A stretch of DNA of 64,000 nt from Pedobacter sp. ok626 (GTDB taxonomy: Bacteria > Bacteroidota > Bacteroidia > Sphingobacteriales > Sphingobacteriaceae). Location of the stretch: positions 186,001-250,000 of the forward strand of contig NZ_FNEX01000005.1 of NCBI RefSeq assembly GCF_900100435.1. The letters are read 5' to 3'. Below the pieces are notes generated by a model that was given only the letters and a program-made list of their open reading frames with translations, did not search any database and was not told the origin of the DNA. Within the stretch, counting starts at the first letter, position 1. Each line of letters opens with the position of its first letter. The position numbers and the translations under genes were made by a program. This document shows positions 17,037-23,926 of this stretch, piece by piece.

Positions 17037-17480
17037 ATGAACATTAACAAAACAGGAAGGGACTTCATATATAAGGAGGAAGGAGTTTTACTTACAGCAT
17101 ATAAGTGTCAAGCAGATATTCCCACCATTGGTGTTGGGTTTACGTACTACCCAAATACAGGTCGAAAAGTACAAATGGGGGATAAGATAACACAGGTTGA
17201 ATGTGATTTGATTTTCAAAGAAATCATTAAGGTTTATGAAGAAGCGGTTAACAGGTCAATCAAGGTTGTATTAACCCAAAACCAGTTCAATGCATTGGTA
17301 TCATTGGCTTTCAATATTGGTTGTGGTGCTTTTGCAGGTTCTACACTGGTTAAGAAAATCAATGCAAAAGTAGGTTTAGATGAAATTGAAAAGTGGTTAT
17401 GTATTTGGAAAAACGCAGGTGGAAAACCTATTTTATTGTCTAGGAGACAAAGAGAGTTTAAATTATATACTACAGTATGA
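17037..17480 (+). CDS. Phage endolysin, GH24 lysozyme with Glu-Cys-Thr triad
   Basis: A 147-residue lysozyme that would cleave the MurNAc-GlcNAc bond. The N-terminal EEG (Glu15), the position nine residues later (Cys24) and the TIGVG block (Thr30) line up with Glu11-Asp20-Thr26 of T4 lysozyme, so Asp is replaced by Cys as in phage P1 Lyz (Glu42-Cys51-Thr57). The NQFNALVSLAFNIGCGAFAGSTL block is the family's second signature, and RRQREFKLY lies at the C-terminus. No signal peptide is visible, so export would depend on the holin whose gene overlaps this stop by four bases. Confidence 0.9.
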   Translation: MNINKTGRDFIYKEEGVLLTAYKCQADIPTIGVGFTYYPNTGRKVQMGDKITQVECDLIFKEIIKVYEEAVNRSIKVVLTQNQFNALVSLAFNIGCGAFAGSTLVKKINAKVGLDEIEKWLCIWKNAGGKPILLSRRQREFKLYTTV

Positions 17481-17929
17481 TGGGCATGTTAGATCAATTC
17501 TTTAGCCTTAAACTTTGGTTTTTCAAGTTGTTGACTTTGTTTTTAGTATTCTTTGAACCTGCAAAGGAGAGTGCATTATTATTGCTGTTCTTAATCGTTG
17601 TTGATGCTGCTACTGGTATTTGGATTAAAATAAAAAGTAGTGAAAAGATTAATGTAAAATCCTTTTTGATGAAGGTAATGCAGGATGTAACCCTGTTCTT
17701 CATTTACATCTTAACAATCCATTATTTTCAGGTTAGCTACTTAAAAGAAACCTTCACTGCATTCAAGCTTTTGGCAGGAATTCCGATTATTGCATTGTTG
17801 AGCCAGATAATTGTGAATGTTGAAAGTTTAACTGGTGTTCAGATTGCGACCAAAGCAAAGAATATGTTAAATGATATATTTAATGCCCTTACCAAAAAAG
17901 CTATTCCTAAATCAGATGATTCTAATTAA
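17477..17929 (+). CDS. Phage holin, holin_4-like family
   Basis: A 150-residue membrane protein overlapping the lysozyme stop by four bases. It has hydrophobic segments at about residues 10-25, 30-50, 73-90 and 98-112, the VVDAATGIWIKIKSSEKIN block (a D-x-x-T-G motif typical of holins of this family) and a charged C-terminus. Holins accumulate in the inner membrane and open it at a programmed time so the endolysin can reach the wall. Lysozyme-then-holin order is common in Bacteroidota phages. A terminator follows. Confidence 0.8.
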   Translation: MMGMLDQFFSLKLWFFKLLTLFLVFFEPAKESALLLLFLIVVDAATGIWIKIKSSEKINVKSFLMKVMQDVTLFFIYILTIHYFQVSYLKETFTAFKLLAGIPIIALLSQIIVNVESLTGVQIATKAKNMLNDIFNALTKKAIPKSDDSN

Positions 17930-17934
17930 CGACA

Positions 17935-17961
17935 AAGGGGACTAATAGTCCCCCTTGTTTT
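17935..17961 (+). terminator. Intrinsic terminator after holin gene
   Basis: Stem GGGGACT (17937-17943) with AGTCCCC (17947-17953) followed by CTTGTTTT. It closes the prophage late transcript. Confidence 0.7.
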
Positions 17962-17981
17962 AATAGTTTATTTACGGTCTT

Positions 17982-18128
17982 TTAACAGCGATTCTTGTTA
18001 TACTCATTTAGATAGTGGTAGCGCTTCTTTAAAAAATCTAAGAGTAAGTCAAAGCAAAATCCATTTGTTTTGCTTAGTTTTTCAAGGGATTCGTAACAAT
18101 CCCTTTCTAGCTTAATTAATTGTTTCAT
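17982..18128 (-). CDS. Small hypothetical protein (48 residues) near prophage right end
   Basis: A leftward frame encoding MKQLIKLERDCYESLEKL... and ending KNRC. It is charged and helical with three cysteines. It lies between the holin terminator and the attachment region, a frequent site of lysogenic cargo genes. No family is recognised; coding status rests on a clean ATG-to-stop frame in an otherwise empty gap. Confidence 0.35.
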   Translation of the reverse strand: MKQLIKLERDCYESLEKLSKTNGFCFDLLLDFLKKRYHYLNEYNKNRC

Positions 18129-18264
18129 CTATATAATAGATTAAATGATAACCGATTTTAAAATTTACAATCTTTAAATGCACTAGATTTAACTGATATT
18201 TTCTAAAATAGGTATTTGTTTATAATTAACCTAATTCATACATTTACTTCGAGAGCGTTAATTT

Positions 18265-18298
18265 AACGGGGGGTAATTTTTAGGATTTATCCCCCGTT
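18265..18298. terminator. GC-rich hairpin near prophage edge
   Basis: AACGGGGG (18265-18272) pairs with CCCCCGTT (18291-18298), extended inward by four weaker pairs. Only a weak T tract follows on the + strand. Confidence 0.5.
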
Positions 18299-18345
18299 TC
18301 TTATTATATACATTAACTGACTTTTCAGATTATTTTAATACTAGA

Positions 18346-18363
18346 TTTAGTACTAGTACTAAA
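18346..18363. repeat. 18-bp perfect palindrome
   Basis: TTTAGTACTAGTACTAAA reads identically on both strands and contains overlapping AGTACT units. It lies about 60-80 bp inside the proposed right attachment site. It may be an operator or a recombinase-binding site; neither can be shown from sequence. Confidence 0.5.
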
Positions 18364-18426
18364 ATTTAAAGCGGTTTATCGAACAATAGAGGTCATTTAA
18401 TTGTTGGATTTAAAAATAGATTGTAA

Positions 18427-18537
18427 TCCTTATGTTTAATGAAAGCGGGTTTACCAAAATCTGGTTATATTTGCCGAAATAAAGTATGCCAGTTGCCAGT
18501 AGCTACTGTTGATGAAGCATTAAAATTGATAAATTAA
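18427..18537 (+). pseudogene. 3' remnant of YyaL/DUF255 thioredoxin-domain gene; probable attR
   Basis: An open stretch ending at TAA 18535-18537 encodes KAGLPKSGYICRNKVCQLP and ends EALKLIN. The YxCxNxxCQxPV pattern matches the extreme C-terminus of YyaL/SPATA20-type thioredoxin-domain proteins (long proteins, usually about 670 residues). Only about 32 codons are here and no upstream gene continues the frame; TAA at 18424 closes it. This is what a prophage inserted at the 3' end of that gene leaves on one side. Alternatively it is an old deletion remnant. Confidence 0.55.
18466..18473 (+). promoter_or_regulatory. Candidate -7 element (TATATTTG) for slyD
   Basis: Matches TAnnTTTG, the Bacteroidota housekeeping -7 consensus, 75 bases upstream of the slyD start. 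No convincing -33 TTTG is seen, and the element lies inside the gene remnant. Confidence 0.35.
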
Positions 18538-18548
18538 AAAACATCACA

Positions 18549-19049
18549 ATGAGTATTAAACCCAATACAGTAGTATCATTAACGTACGAATTGCATACGA
18601 CTAATGAAGAAGGACAGCAAGTTTTTGTAGAAAAAACGGATAAAGAAAATCCATTAGTTTTTTTATATGGTACAGGAATGATGCTTCCAAAATTTGAAGA
18701 GCATTTGGCTGGTTTAAATGTTGGTGATTCTTATGGTTTCGAACTTTCTGCTGCTGATGGTTACGGAGAAATTGATCCAGGAGCATTTGCTGATTTGCCA
18801 ATCGATATGTTTAAAGAAGCTGGTTTACCTGCTGTAGGTGATGTAATTCCTTTGCAAGATAACCAAGGAAATCATTTCAGAGCTGGTGTTACTGCTATCC
18901 ATGAGGATGTAGTTAACGTGGATTTGAACCACCCAATGGCTGGTAAAGACTTGATTTTTGCTGGTGAGATATTAGCAGTGCGTGAAGCTACTCAAGACGA
19001 GTTAGCTCATGGACATGCACACGGTGCTGATGGCCATTCAGGTCACTAA
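18549..19049 (+). CDS. slyD: FKBP-type peptidyl-prolyl isomerase, SlyD-like
   Basis: A 166-residue cis-trans prolyl isomerase and chaperone. The first 70 residues form the FKBP half (LTYELHTTNEEGQQVF, then GTGMMLPKFEEHLAGLNVGD), followed by the inserted IF/chaperone domain (SAADGYGEIDPGAF to HFRAGVTAI) and the FKBP close (NHPMAGKDLIFAGEILAVREAT), the SlyD order. The C-terminus is His-rich (HGHAHGADGHSGH), which in SlyD proteins binds nickel or zinc. It converges with the metal-responsive Fur-family gene; only 3 bases separate the stops. It is the first intact chromosomal gene to the right of the prophage. Confidence 0.9.
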   Translation: MSIKPNTVVSLTYELHTTNEEGQQVFVEKTDKENPLVFLYGTGMMLPKFEEHLAGLNVGDSYGFELSAADGYGEIDPGAFADLPIDMFKEAGLPAVGDVIPLQDNQGNHFRAGVTAIHEDVVNVDLNHPMAGKDLIFAGEILAVREATQDELAHGHAHGADGHSGH

Positions 19050-19052
19050 TCA

Positions 19053-19472
19053 TTAAATAGCATTACATTTTTCGCAAATGCCGTAAGCAATAGAGCTTAC
19101 GGTCTTTGCGGTAAATCCTTTAGGCATCTTAATTCTAGGCGCCTCTACTTCTAAACAGTAAATCTTATTACAATTTGTACAGTTGAAATGTACATGTTCA
19201 TCATGGTGGTGATCTTCTGAACAGGAAGAGGTACAAACTGCATAATTGGCTGTTCCATTCATATCCATAATCCTGTGTAGGATTCCCTTCTCCTGATAAG
19301 TATTTAGTATCCGGTACAACGTTACCCGATCAATCTCCTTACCTAGTTTTTTCTCCAGATCGGGTTGTGAAATGGCTACTGAATCTAAAGCAATCTCCTC
19401 TAAAACACGTACCCGCTGTTTGGTGTGTTTTAAATCATGCTCTTTTAGTATGCTTACCGGATTGATATTCAT
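19053..19472 (-). CDS. Fur-family metalloregulator, probable Zur
   Basis: A 139-residue Fur-family repressor. The N-terminal winged helix includes HTKQRVRVLEEIA and RVTLYRILNTYQEKGILH (recognition helix region, about residues 47-65). The C-terminal dimerisation domain has a His cluster (SEDHHHDEHVHFNC) and two CxxC pairs (CTNC near residue 98 and CEKC near the C-terminus), the structural zinc site of the family. It is the last gene of a leftward metal operon and 2 bases from the preceding gene. Three 7-1-7 palindromes on local promoters, next to a COG0523 gene, argue for zinc sensing rather than iron or peroxide sensing; this is inference. Confidence 0.85.
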   Translation of the reverse strand: MNINPVSILKEHDLKHTKQRVRVLEEIALDSVAISQPDLEKKLGKEIDRVTLYRILNTYQEKGILHRIMDMNGTANYAVCTSSCSEDHHHDEHVHFNCTNCNKIYCLEVEAPRIKMPKGFTAKTVSSIAYGICEKCNAI

Positions 19473-19474
19473 GA

Positions 19475-19918
19475 TTATATGATTTTAGCGGCAATTAATG
19501 CAATCGGCGGATTGTCCATTGCATTGCCCGAATTTAATTTTAATGTGCCCTTGATCGTTACTGTTTTGTAAGTAAACTTGATTGGTTCGCTCATTTCTAC
19601 CAGCACCATAATGGGTACTCCATTTTTTCCGCAATAGAAACATTGATTGATAGGTAGGGTAGATAGCATGAACTTGGTTTGTTTCATCCCATCTTTAATG
19701 GGTACAATGTAGCCTTCCAATTCAAATGCTTTATTGGCGTACTTTTTTATTTCAGGTGAAAAAATCGCCTGCATTTCGGTGTCTTTAACAATCTTAAAGT
19801 CTACACCGCCTACAATATCCCAGTTGTCCGAGTTAATTTGGTCGTTTGGATTGTGTTGTGCTTTAACAGCAAAGCTTGTAAAAAGTAAAACAACCAATAT
19901 CATTCTCTTTATCATCAT
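19475..19918 (-). CDS. Exported DUF3299-like protein in zinc-type ABC operon
   Basis: A 147-residue protein with a Sec signal peptide (residues 1-21, MMIKRMILVVLLFTSFAVKAQ is the whole leader, cleaved after AQ-like end). The mature part carries FELEGYIVPIKDG and an NQCFYCGKNG block with two cysteines, matching the DUF3299 group of small OB-like periplasmic proteins. Such proteins are found with ABC transporters and metal regulators, which is the case here: 23 bases after the permease and 2 before the Fur-family gene. A role in periplasmic metal handling is inferred, similar in outline to Vibrio cholerae zrg genes. Confidence 0.65.
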   Translation of the reverse strand: MMIKRMILVVLLFTSFAVKAQHNPNDQINSDNWDIVGGVDFKIVKDTEMQAIFSPEIKKYANKAFELEGYIVPIKDGMKQTKFMLSTLPINQCFYCGKNGVPIMVLVEMSEPIKFTYKTVTIKGTLKLNSGNAMDNPPIALIAAKII

Positions 19919-19941
19919 CGTATCTATTTTATAATAAATTT

Positions 19942-21201
19942 CTAGTTCTTAGCTAATATCTTCGAAATGTTAGACTTGTAAGCCTGTATTGCAGGGATTA
20001 TAGCAGCAAATATACCAATAGCAAGTCCGGCAACAAATAGGTATATTTCATTGTAAAGTAAAACAAAGCCCGTAAGCTGAGCCTGACTGCTCTCTTGATT
20101 ACTACCAATAAATTCCAAAACTAAATGTCCCAGGAGAATTCCAATTATGGTACCTGCCAATGTCAACATAATGCCTTCGGCAATAATGATCAGGAATAGC
20201 TTCGTTCTCGAAGCGCCCAGGGTACGCATAATGGCCAGATCGTAATTCCGCTCTTTTAAAGAGTTATAAAGATTTACGAACACACTTATGGCTGCGATGA
20301 ACATGATGAGTATAGCGAACCACTGAAGGGTATCTACGCCGACGCCAATTAGGGAGAACAGGCGGGTGCTTTCTTGTGCTGGAGAAGCTGCCTGCATATT
20401 GGTGGTTTCGTTGACCAATCGTGGGAACATGGCTACTGACATGGGCGAGCGATATTGAATCAATAGGGAGGTTAATTCGCGCGATTCATCATTGGACTGA
20501 TCTTCTGTCTCATGTTCGTGTCCTTCGTGTGCTTTGTGATCATGCCCTGCATGATCCTCATCTGCTTTGTGCTCATGATCTTCATGCTCATCATGCATTT
20601 TCCAAACGCTGGCCACATTGGTCAGGATCAGGTTGTCGGTTACATTTCCCTGTGGGGTTAGGACACCAGATACCACATATGGATGATTCTTGTGTACGTC
20701 ACTGCTACTACTTAACCCATGTGCACCAAAAAAGGTATCTCCAACTTTTAGGTTTTGGCTTTTAGCCACTGTAGCTCCAATAGTAGCTTCAAAATCTTTT
20801 TGCCAGAACTTTCCCTGCGCGGTTTTTAATTTATAGAGGCTTACAAAATTGCTGTCGGTACCAACGATGCGTGTACCATTGTAATTGTCGCCTAATGCCA
20901 GTGGAACAGCGCGCTTTACGAAAGGGCTATGCGCCAGCTCCATCGCTTGTTTTAAAGGGATATTTCCGGTTGGGAAATCTATGTAATAAATACTGCTTAA
21001 AATCAATTGCAGCGGGCTGCCTTTGGCGCCTACAACCAAATCAATATCTTTTGAGTTGTTGTCTAGTTTCTCACTAATCTGTGTAGATGCCAATAGCAGG
21101 ATGGTTAAAATTCCCGTTCCAAAGGCAATAAGCATGATATTTAATGCCGAAGATAGGGGCTTAGACCATAAGCTTTTCCAGCTGATTTTTAATGGACTCA
21201 T
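19942..21201 (-). CDS. ABC transporter permease, FtsX/MacB-like, His-rich loop
   Basis: A 419-residue permease. It has an N-terminal transmembrane helix (LNIMLIAFGTGILTILLLAS), a long MacB-type periplasmic domain, then three C-terminal transmembrane helices (about residues 290-310, 335-365, 385-410) with a FtsX signature (ISVFVNLYNSLKERNYDLAIMRTLGASR). Between about residues 200 and 240 the periplasmic domain carries a loop with more than ten His plus many Asp/Glu (DEHEDHEHKADEDHAGHDHK), a likely metal-binding insert. Its start overlaps the ATPase gene by four bases. A Zur-type operator upstream of the operon suggests a zinc-acquisition rather than lipoprotein-export role. Confidence 0.8.
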   Translation of the reverse strand: MSPLKISWKSLWSKPLSSALNIMLIAFGTGILTILLLASTQISEKLDNNSKDIDLVVGAKGSPLQLILSSIYYIDFPTGNIPLKQAMELAHSPFVKRAVPLALGDNYNGTRIVGTDSNFVSLYKLKTAQGKFWQKDFEATIGATVAKSQNLKVGDTFFGAHGLSSSSDVHKNHPYVVSGVLTPQGNVTDNLILTNVASVWKMHDEHEDHEHKADEDHAGHDHKAHEGHEHETEDQSNDESRELTSLLIQYRSPMSVAMFPRLVNETTNMQAASPAQESTRLFSLIGVGVDTLQWFAILIMFIAAISVFVNLYNSLKERNYDLAIMRTLGASRTKLFLIIIAEGIMLTLAGTIIGILLGHLVLEFIGSNQESSQAQLTGFVLLYNEIYLFVAGLAIGIFAAIIPAIQAYKSNISKILAKN

Positions 21202-21827
21202 GCTAATTCGTAAGTATTTGTAAATGCATCTTTAACTCTTTTGTCGTGGGTAGCTATCACTAAAGTAGCCTGGTTGATAGCCGATTGCTGTAGCAAAAGT
21301 TCTAACACCGCCGTCGCATTTTTATCGTCCAGACTAGATGTAGGCTCATCTGCAATGACTAGTTCCGGTTTATTAATCACAGCTCTTGCAATAGAAACAC
21401 GTTGTAATTGCCCCTGACTCAGCTCATTTGGATAGGCTTTTTTCTTGTCTGCAATCCCTAAGGATGTTAAAACTTCATTTACCCGATCTAAGTCAGTTGG
21501 CAGTCCCGCAAAGCTCTGTGCCAATACCAGATTGTCTGAAATACTTAAACTCTTAATCAAATGCGGACGTTGAAAGATAATCCCAATATTTCGACCTCTA
21601 AATTGATCCAGGGCTTTAGAAGATAATCCATAAATGGAAGTTCCATTAATTACAACTTCTCCCGCCGATGGTTTAAGTATACCCGTTAATATGTGTAGTA
21701 GGGTAGTCTTTCCACTGCCCGACTCACCCAACAACAACCATTGGTCGCCACGGTTGATCTGCCAGTCTTTAAACGCTATGCGATGCCCGCCAGGATAGTC
21801 GTGGGAAATGGATTTTAATGTAATCAT
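21198..21827 (-). CDS. ABC transporter ATPase, LolD/MacB-like
   Basis: A 209-residue ATPase that would drive the permease. It has Walker A GESGSGKTT (about residues 34-42), Q-loop IIFQRPH, signature LSQGQLQRVSIARA, Walker B LVIADEPTSSLD and the H-loop ATHDKR. It is the right length for a single-domain LolD-type subunit. It overlaps the permease gene by four bases, so the two proteins are probably made as a pair. Confidence 0.9.
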   Translation of the reverse strand: MITLKSISHDYPGGHRIAFKDWQINRGDQWLLLGESGSGKTTLLHILTGILKPSAGEVVINGTSIYGLSSKALDQFRGRNIGIIFQRPHLIKSLSISDNLVLAQSFAGLPTDLDRVNEVLTSLGIADKKKAYPNELSQGQLQRVSIARAVINKPELVIADEPTSSLDDKNATAVLELLLQQSAINQATLVIATHDKRVKDAFTNTYELA

Positions 21828-21833
21828 TTCAAT

Positions 21834-21962
21834 TTATTTGTGTAGGTGGTTGTTTAAATACCTTAAATAAAGCTTTTTGCCATCTATTTTATCATGCTTG
21901 CAACCAGGGTTGATCATGCTTACAAATAGTAAAAATACACCGAATATTAGTTTCTTGTTCAT
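21834..21962 (-). CDS. Small lipoprotein-like peptide (42 residues), first gene of zinc operon
   Basis: A short leftward frame beginning MNKKLIFGVFLLFVSM and reaching a cysteine at residue 21 after NPG, which resembles a weak lipobox; only 21 residues remain after Cys (KHDKIDGKKLYLRYLNNHLH, with three His). It lies six bases before the ATPase gene stretch and just downstream of a -7 element and a 7-1-7 operator. It may be a truncated metal-binding lipoprotein. No family is recognised. Confidence 0.5.
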   Translation of the reverse strand: MNKKLIFGVFLLFVSMINPGCKHDKIDGKKLYLRYLNNHLHK

Positions 21963-21981
21963 ATGAGCTAATGTAATGTTA

Positions 21982-22018
21982 CAAAAATAGTATATGCAAT
22001 TAAATTGCATATACTATT
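21982..22018 (-). promoter_or_regulatory. Promoter of zinc operon with 33-bp palindrome (Zur-type operator 1)
   Basis: A perfect 16-bp inverted repeat with a one-base centre (21986-22001, centre 22002, 22003-22018). Its core TGCAATT-A-AATTGCA is a 7-1-7 Fur-family box. On the minus strand a -7 element TATTTTTG (21982-21989) overlaps the palindrome's edge, and the start codon lies at 21962. Repressor binding would block polymerase. Confidence 0.75.
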
Positions 22019-22033
22019 CATGTAAAGTATTTG

Positions 22034-22429
22034 CTACGGCTGCGGGGTTTGGTGGTGACTACAGTTCCGATTGTATTTCCAGTTCAGGTAATGGGCGGTT
22101 GCAATGGTAAATCCACCTAGAGGAATCAGCGCTGCTTCTAGACTTTCTAAGGCATAATGACCCGTTGCGATTAAGGCAAAGCCGATGATCAGTACTAATA
22201 TAGGAGTTAGGCTTCTGTGCTTTGGAAAAGAGCTGACCAGGGAGTATATACCTATGAGTAATGAAAGGCAAATCATACTCAGTTCAACCCAGCTGTGGGC
22301 GAGGAATTCAAGACCCCAGAGTGGTAAAGTCGTAATGAAAAATGGAAGTGCTGCACAATGGATTGCACAGGCTAGTGAGGCTGTCATTCCCAATTGATCT
22401 AGTGCACAAGATTTAACAGATGGTTTCAT
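22034..22429 (-). CDS. MerC-domain membrane protein
   Basis: A 131-residue protein with four hydrophobic segments (about residues 12-35, 38-62, 70-90, 93-112) and the MerC pattern: an N-terminal GMTASLACAIHCAALPFF with Cys residues in the first helix. The C-terminus is His/Asn-rich (NRNCSHHQTPQP). MerC proteins move mercuric ion in mer operons; Bacteroidota MerC-domain proteins beside Zur-regulated genes are more likely zinc related. It is divergent from the COG0523 gene and shares a double-sided operator region with it. Confidence 0.75.
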   Translation of the reverse strand: MKPSVKSCALDQLGMTASLACAIHCAALPFFITTLPLWGLEFLAHSWVELSMICLSLLIGIYSLVSSFPKHRSLTPILVLIIGFALIATGHYALESLEAALIPLGGFTIATAHYLNWKYNRNCSHHQTPQP

Positions 22430-22458
22430 ATCGTTTATTGCTTTTGTTTTTTCTGTTA

Positions 22459-22488
22459 CAAATATAAATGCAATTTAATTGCATTTAT
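22459..22488. promoter_or_regulatory. Divergent promoter with Zur-type operator 2
   Basis: A perfect 12-bp inverted repeat with a one-base centre: 22464-22475, centre 22476, 22477-22488 (core TGCAATT-T-AATTGCA). To its left CAAATATA (22459-22466) is a minus-strand TATATTTG for merC. To its right lies the COG0523 promoter (-7 at 22503-22510). The box thus covers both upstream promoter halves. Confidence 0.75.
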
Positions 22489-22502
22489 GATTATTATTGA
22501 AA

Positions 22503-22524
22503 TATATTTGCAACCTAATTGCAT
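22503..22524 (+). promoter_or_regulatory. COG0523 promoter (-7 TATATTTG) with third Zur-like half-conserved box
   Basis: TATATTTG at 22503-22510, followed by TGCAACCTAATTGCAT (22509-22524), an imperfect copy of the operator core over the expected transcription start. The start codon chosen for the gene (22532) is downstream of it; the earlier ATG at 22487 would precede the promoter. Confidence 0.6.
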
Positions 22525-22531
22525 CTGTAGT

Positions 22532-23725
22532 ATGAAAAAGTTACCTGTAACGGTGCTCAGCGGTTTTCTGGGCAGTGGTAAAACAACTTTATTAAACCAC
22601 CTTCTTCAAAATAGAGAAGGGCTGAAAGTGGCACTTATCGTAAATGATTTGAGTGAAATTAATATTGATTCGAAAACAGTCCATCAACAAAATAAGCTTT
22701 CGAGGACTGAAGAAAGACTTGTTGAAATGAGTAACGGTTGTATTTGTTGCACTTTAAGAGAAGATTTAATCGTTGAGGTGGAGAAATTAGCGAATGAGAA
22801 TTGTTTTGATTACCTGATCATTGAGAGTACAGGGATTTCAGAACCTATACCTGTTGCACAAACTTTTAATTATGTAGATGCCAATTTGGGTATTGATCTG
22901 AGTAGGTTTAGTCGGCTTGATACGATGGTGACGGTTGTAGACTGTTTTAACTTTAAAAAGGATTTCGGTACCAATGAGTTACTTTTGGATAGGAAATGGG
23001 CTGAAGATCATTCGGACAGGCGAACAATTGTTAATTTGCTTACCGATCAGATTGAATTCGCAAATGTTATTGTCTTGAATAAAATAGATTTGATCGGTGA
23101 AGACGATCTTAAGTTGATTAAAGCTGTGATCAAAAAATTTAACCCTGCAGCTAAACAATTGGTCACCTCTTTTGGTAAGATCGATTTGAAGGAAATTCTG
23201 AATACTGGGTTATTTGATTTTGAAGAATCAGCTCAAGGTGCAGGTTGGATACGTGAACTGAATGCCATTCATGAGGCTGAAACTGAAGAATATGGAATCA
23301 GTAGTATGGTGTTCAGATCTCCAAGACCTTTTCATCCTGAACGTTTATGGGATTTTTTAAACAGAGATTTTCCAGCGAATGTGATTCGTACCAAAGGGTT
23401 ATTCTGGCTTGCTGCGATGCCAGATTTCGCACTTAGTTTTTCACAGGCCGGTGGTTCACTAAGGATTGAAAAGGCGGGAAACTGGTGGGCTGCGATACCT
23501 GATGCGGAACGGCTAGGGTATACAGATTATTTGGATAATCGCACTAAAATTGAAGGCCAGTGGCATACGGAATACGGTGACAGGTTGAATGAGTTGGTTT
23601 TTATAGCCCAGGATTTGGAAAAGGTAGAATTGAACGCGGCACTGGCTGCCTGTTTACTTAATGATATTGAATTGTGTAATTATAGTTCTGTATCCTATGC
23701 TAATCCTTTTGAAACACTACTTTAA
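22532..23725 (+). CDS. COG0523 GTPase (CobW/ZNG1-like metallochaperone)
   Basis: A 397-residue G3E GTPase. It has Walker A GFLGSGKTTLL (near residues 9-19), the metal-binding GCICC motif (CxCC, about residue 70) within MSNGCICCTLREDL, ESTGISEP, and the guanine-recognition NKID at about residue 185. The C-terminal CobW domain follows (RPFHPERLWDFL). Zinc-responsive members transfer zinc to client enzymes under starvation and are often Zur repressed. The start at 22532 is preferred over 22487, which lies upstream of the -7 promoter element. It ends ahead of a strong terminator. Confidence 0.9.
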   Translation: MKKLPVTVLSGFLGSGKTTLLNHLLQNREGLKVALIVNDLSEINIDSKTVHQQNKLSRTEERLVEMSNGCICCTLREDLIVEVEKLANENCFDYLIIESTGISEPIPVAQTFNYVDANLGIDLSRFSRLDTMVTVVDCFNFKKDFGTNELLLDRKWAEDHSDRRTIVNLLTDQIEFANVIVLNKIDLIGEDDLKLIKAVIKKFNPAAKQLVTSFGKIDLKEILNTGLFDFEESAQGAGWIRELNAIHEAETEEYGISSMVFRSPRPFHPERLWDFLNRDFPANVIRTKGLFWLAAMPDFALSFSQAGGSLRIEKAGNWWAAIPDAERLGYTDYLDNRTKIEGQWHTEYGDRLNELVFIAQDLEKVELNAALAACLLNDIELCNYSSVSYANPFETLL

Positions 23726-23780
23726 GATAATAGTATACAGAAAAGAGGGTAATCATAATTTAGTTATAAAATACTGAACA

Positions 23781-23813
23781 AAAAAAGAGGTTGATTAATA
23801 CAACCTCTTTTTT
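23781..23813. terminator. Bidirectional intrinsic terminator
   Basis: 13-bp stem AAAAAAGAGGTTG / CAACCTCTTTTTT with a 7-base loop between the convergent COG0523 and ABC-F genes. Confidence 0.85.
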
Positions 23814-23926
23814 TAGCGCGCCATACTTGGTGCAGTATTAAACATAAAATATGCCTTCTGTGAACCGACTGAAAGGAGCTCATTGAGACCTATGAGAATA
23901 TGGAGGCTACGAAATAATAGAATGGC

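Noticed and set aside
18340..18363. Palindrome as a transcription terminator
   Set aside because: It is an uninterrupted palindrome with no loop and no following T tract, so a protein-binding site is more likely.
20421..20765. Rightward 114-codon frame with many His and Trp
   Set aside because: It is the reverse strand of the His-rich loop of the ABC permease; the repeat-like His content is a by-product of that loop.
22487..22531. Upstream ATG of the COG0523 gene as its true start
   Set aside because: It lies before the -7 element and within the operator; the 15 added residues do not match the family, whose Walker A lies close to the N-terminus.
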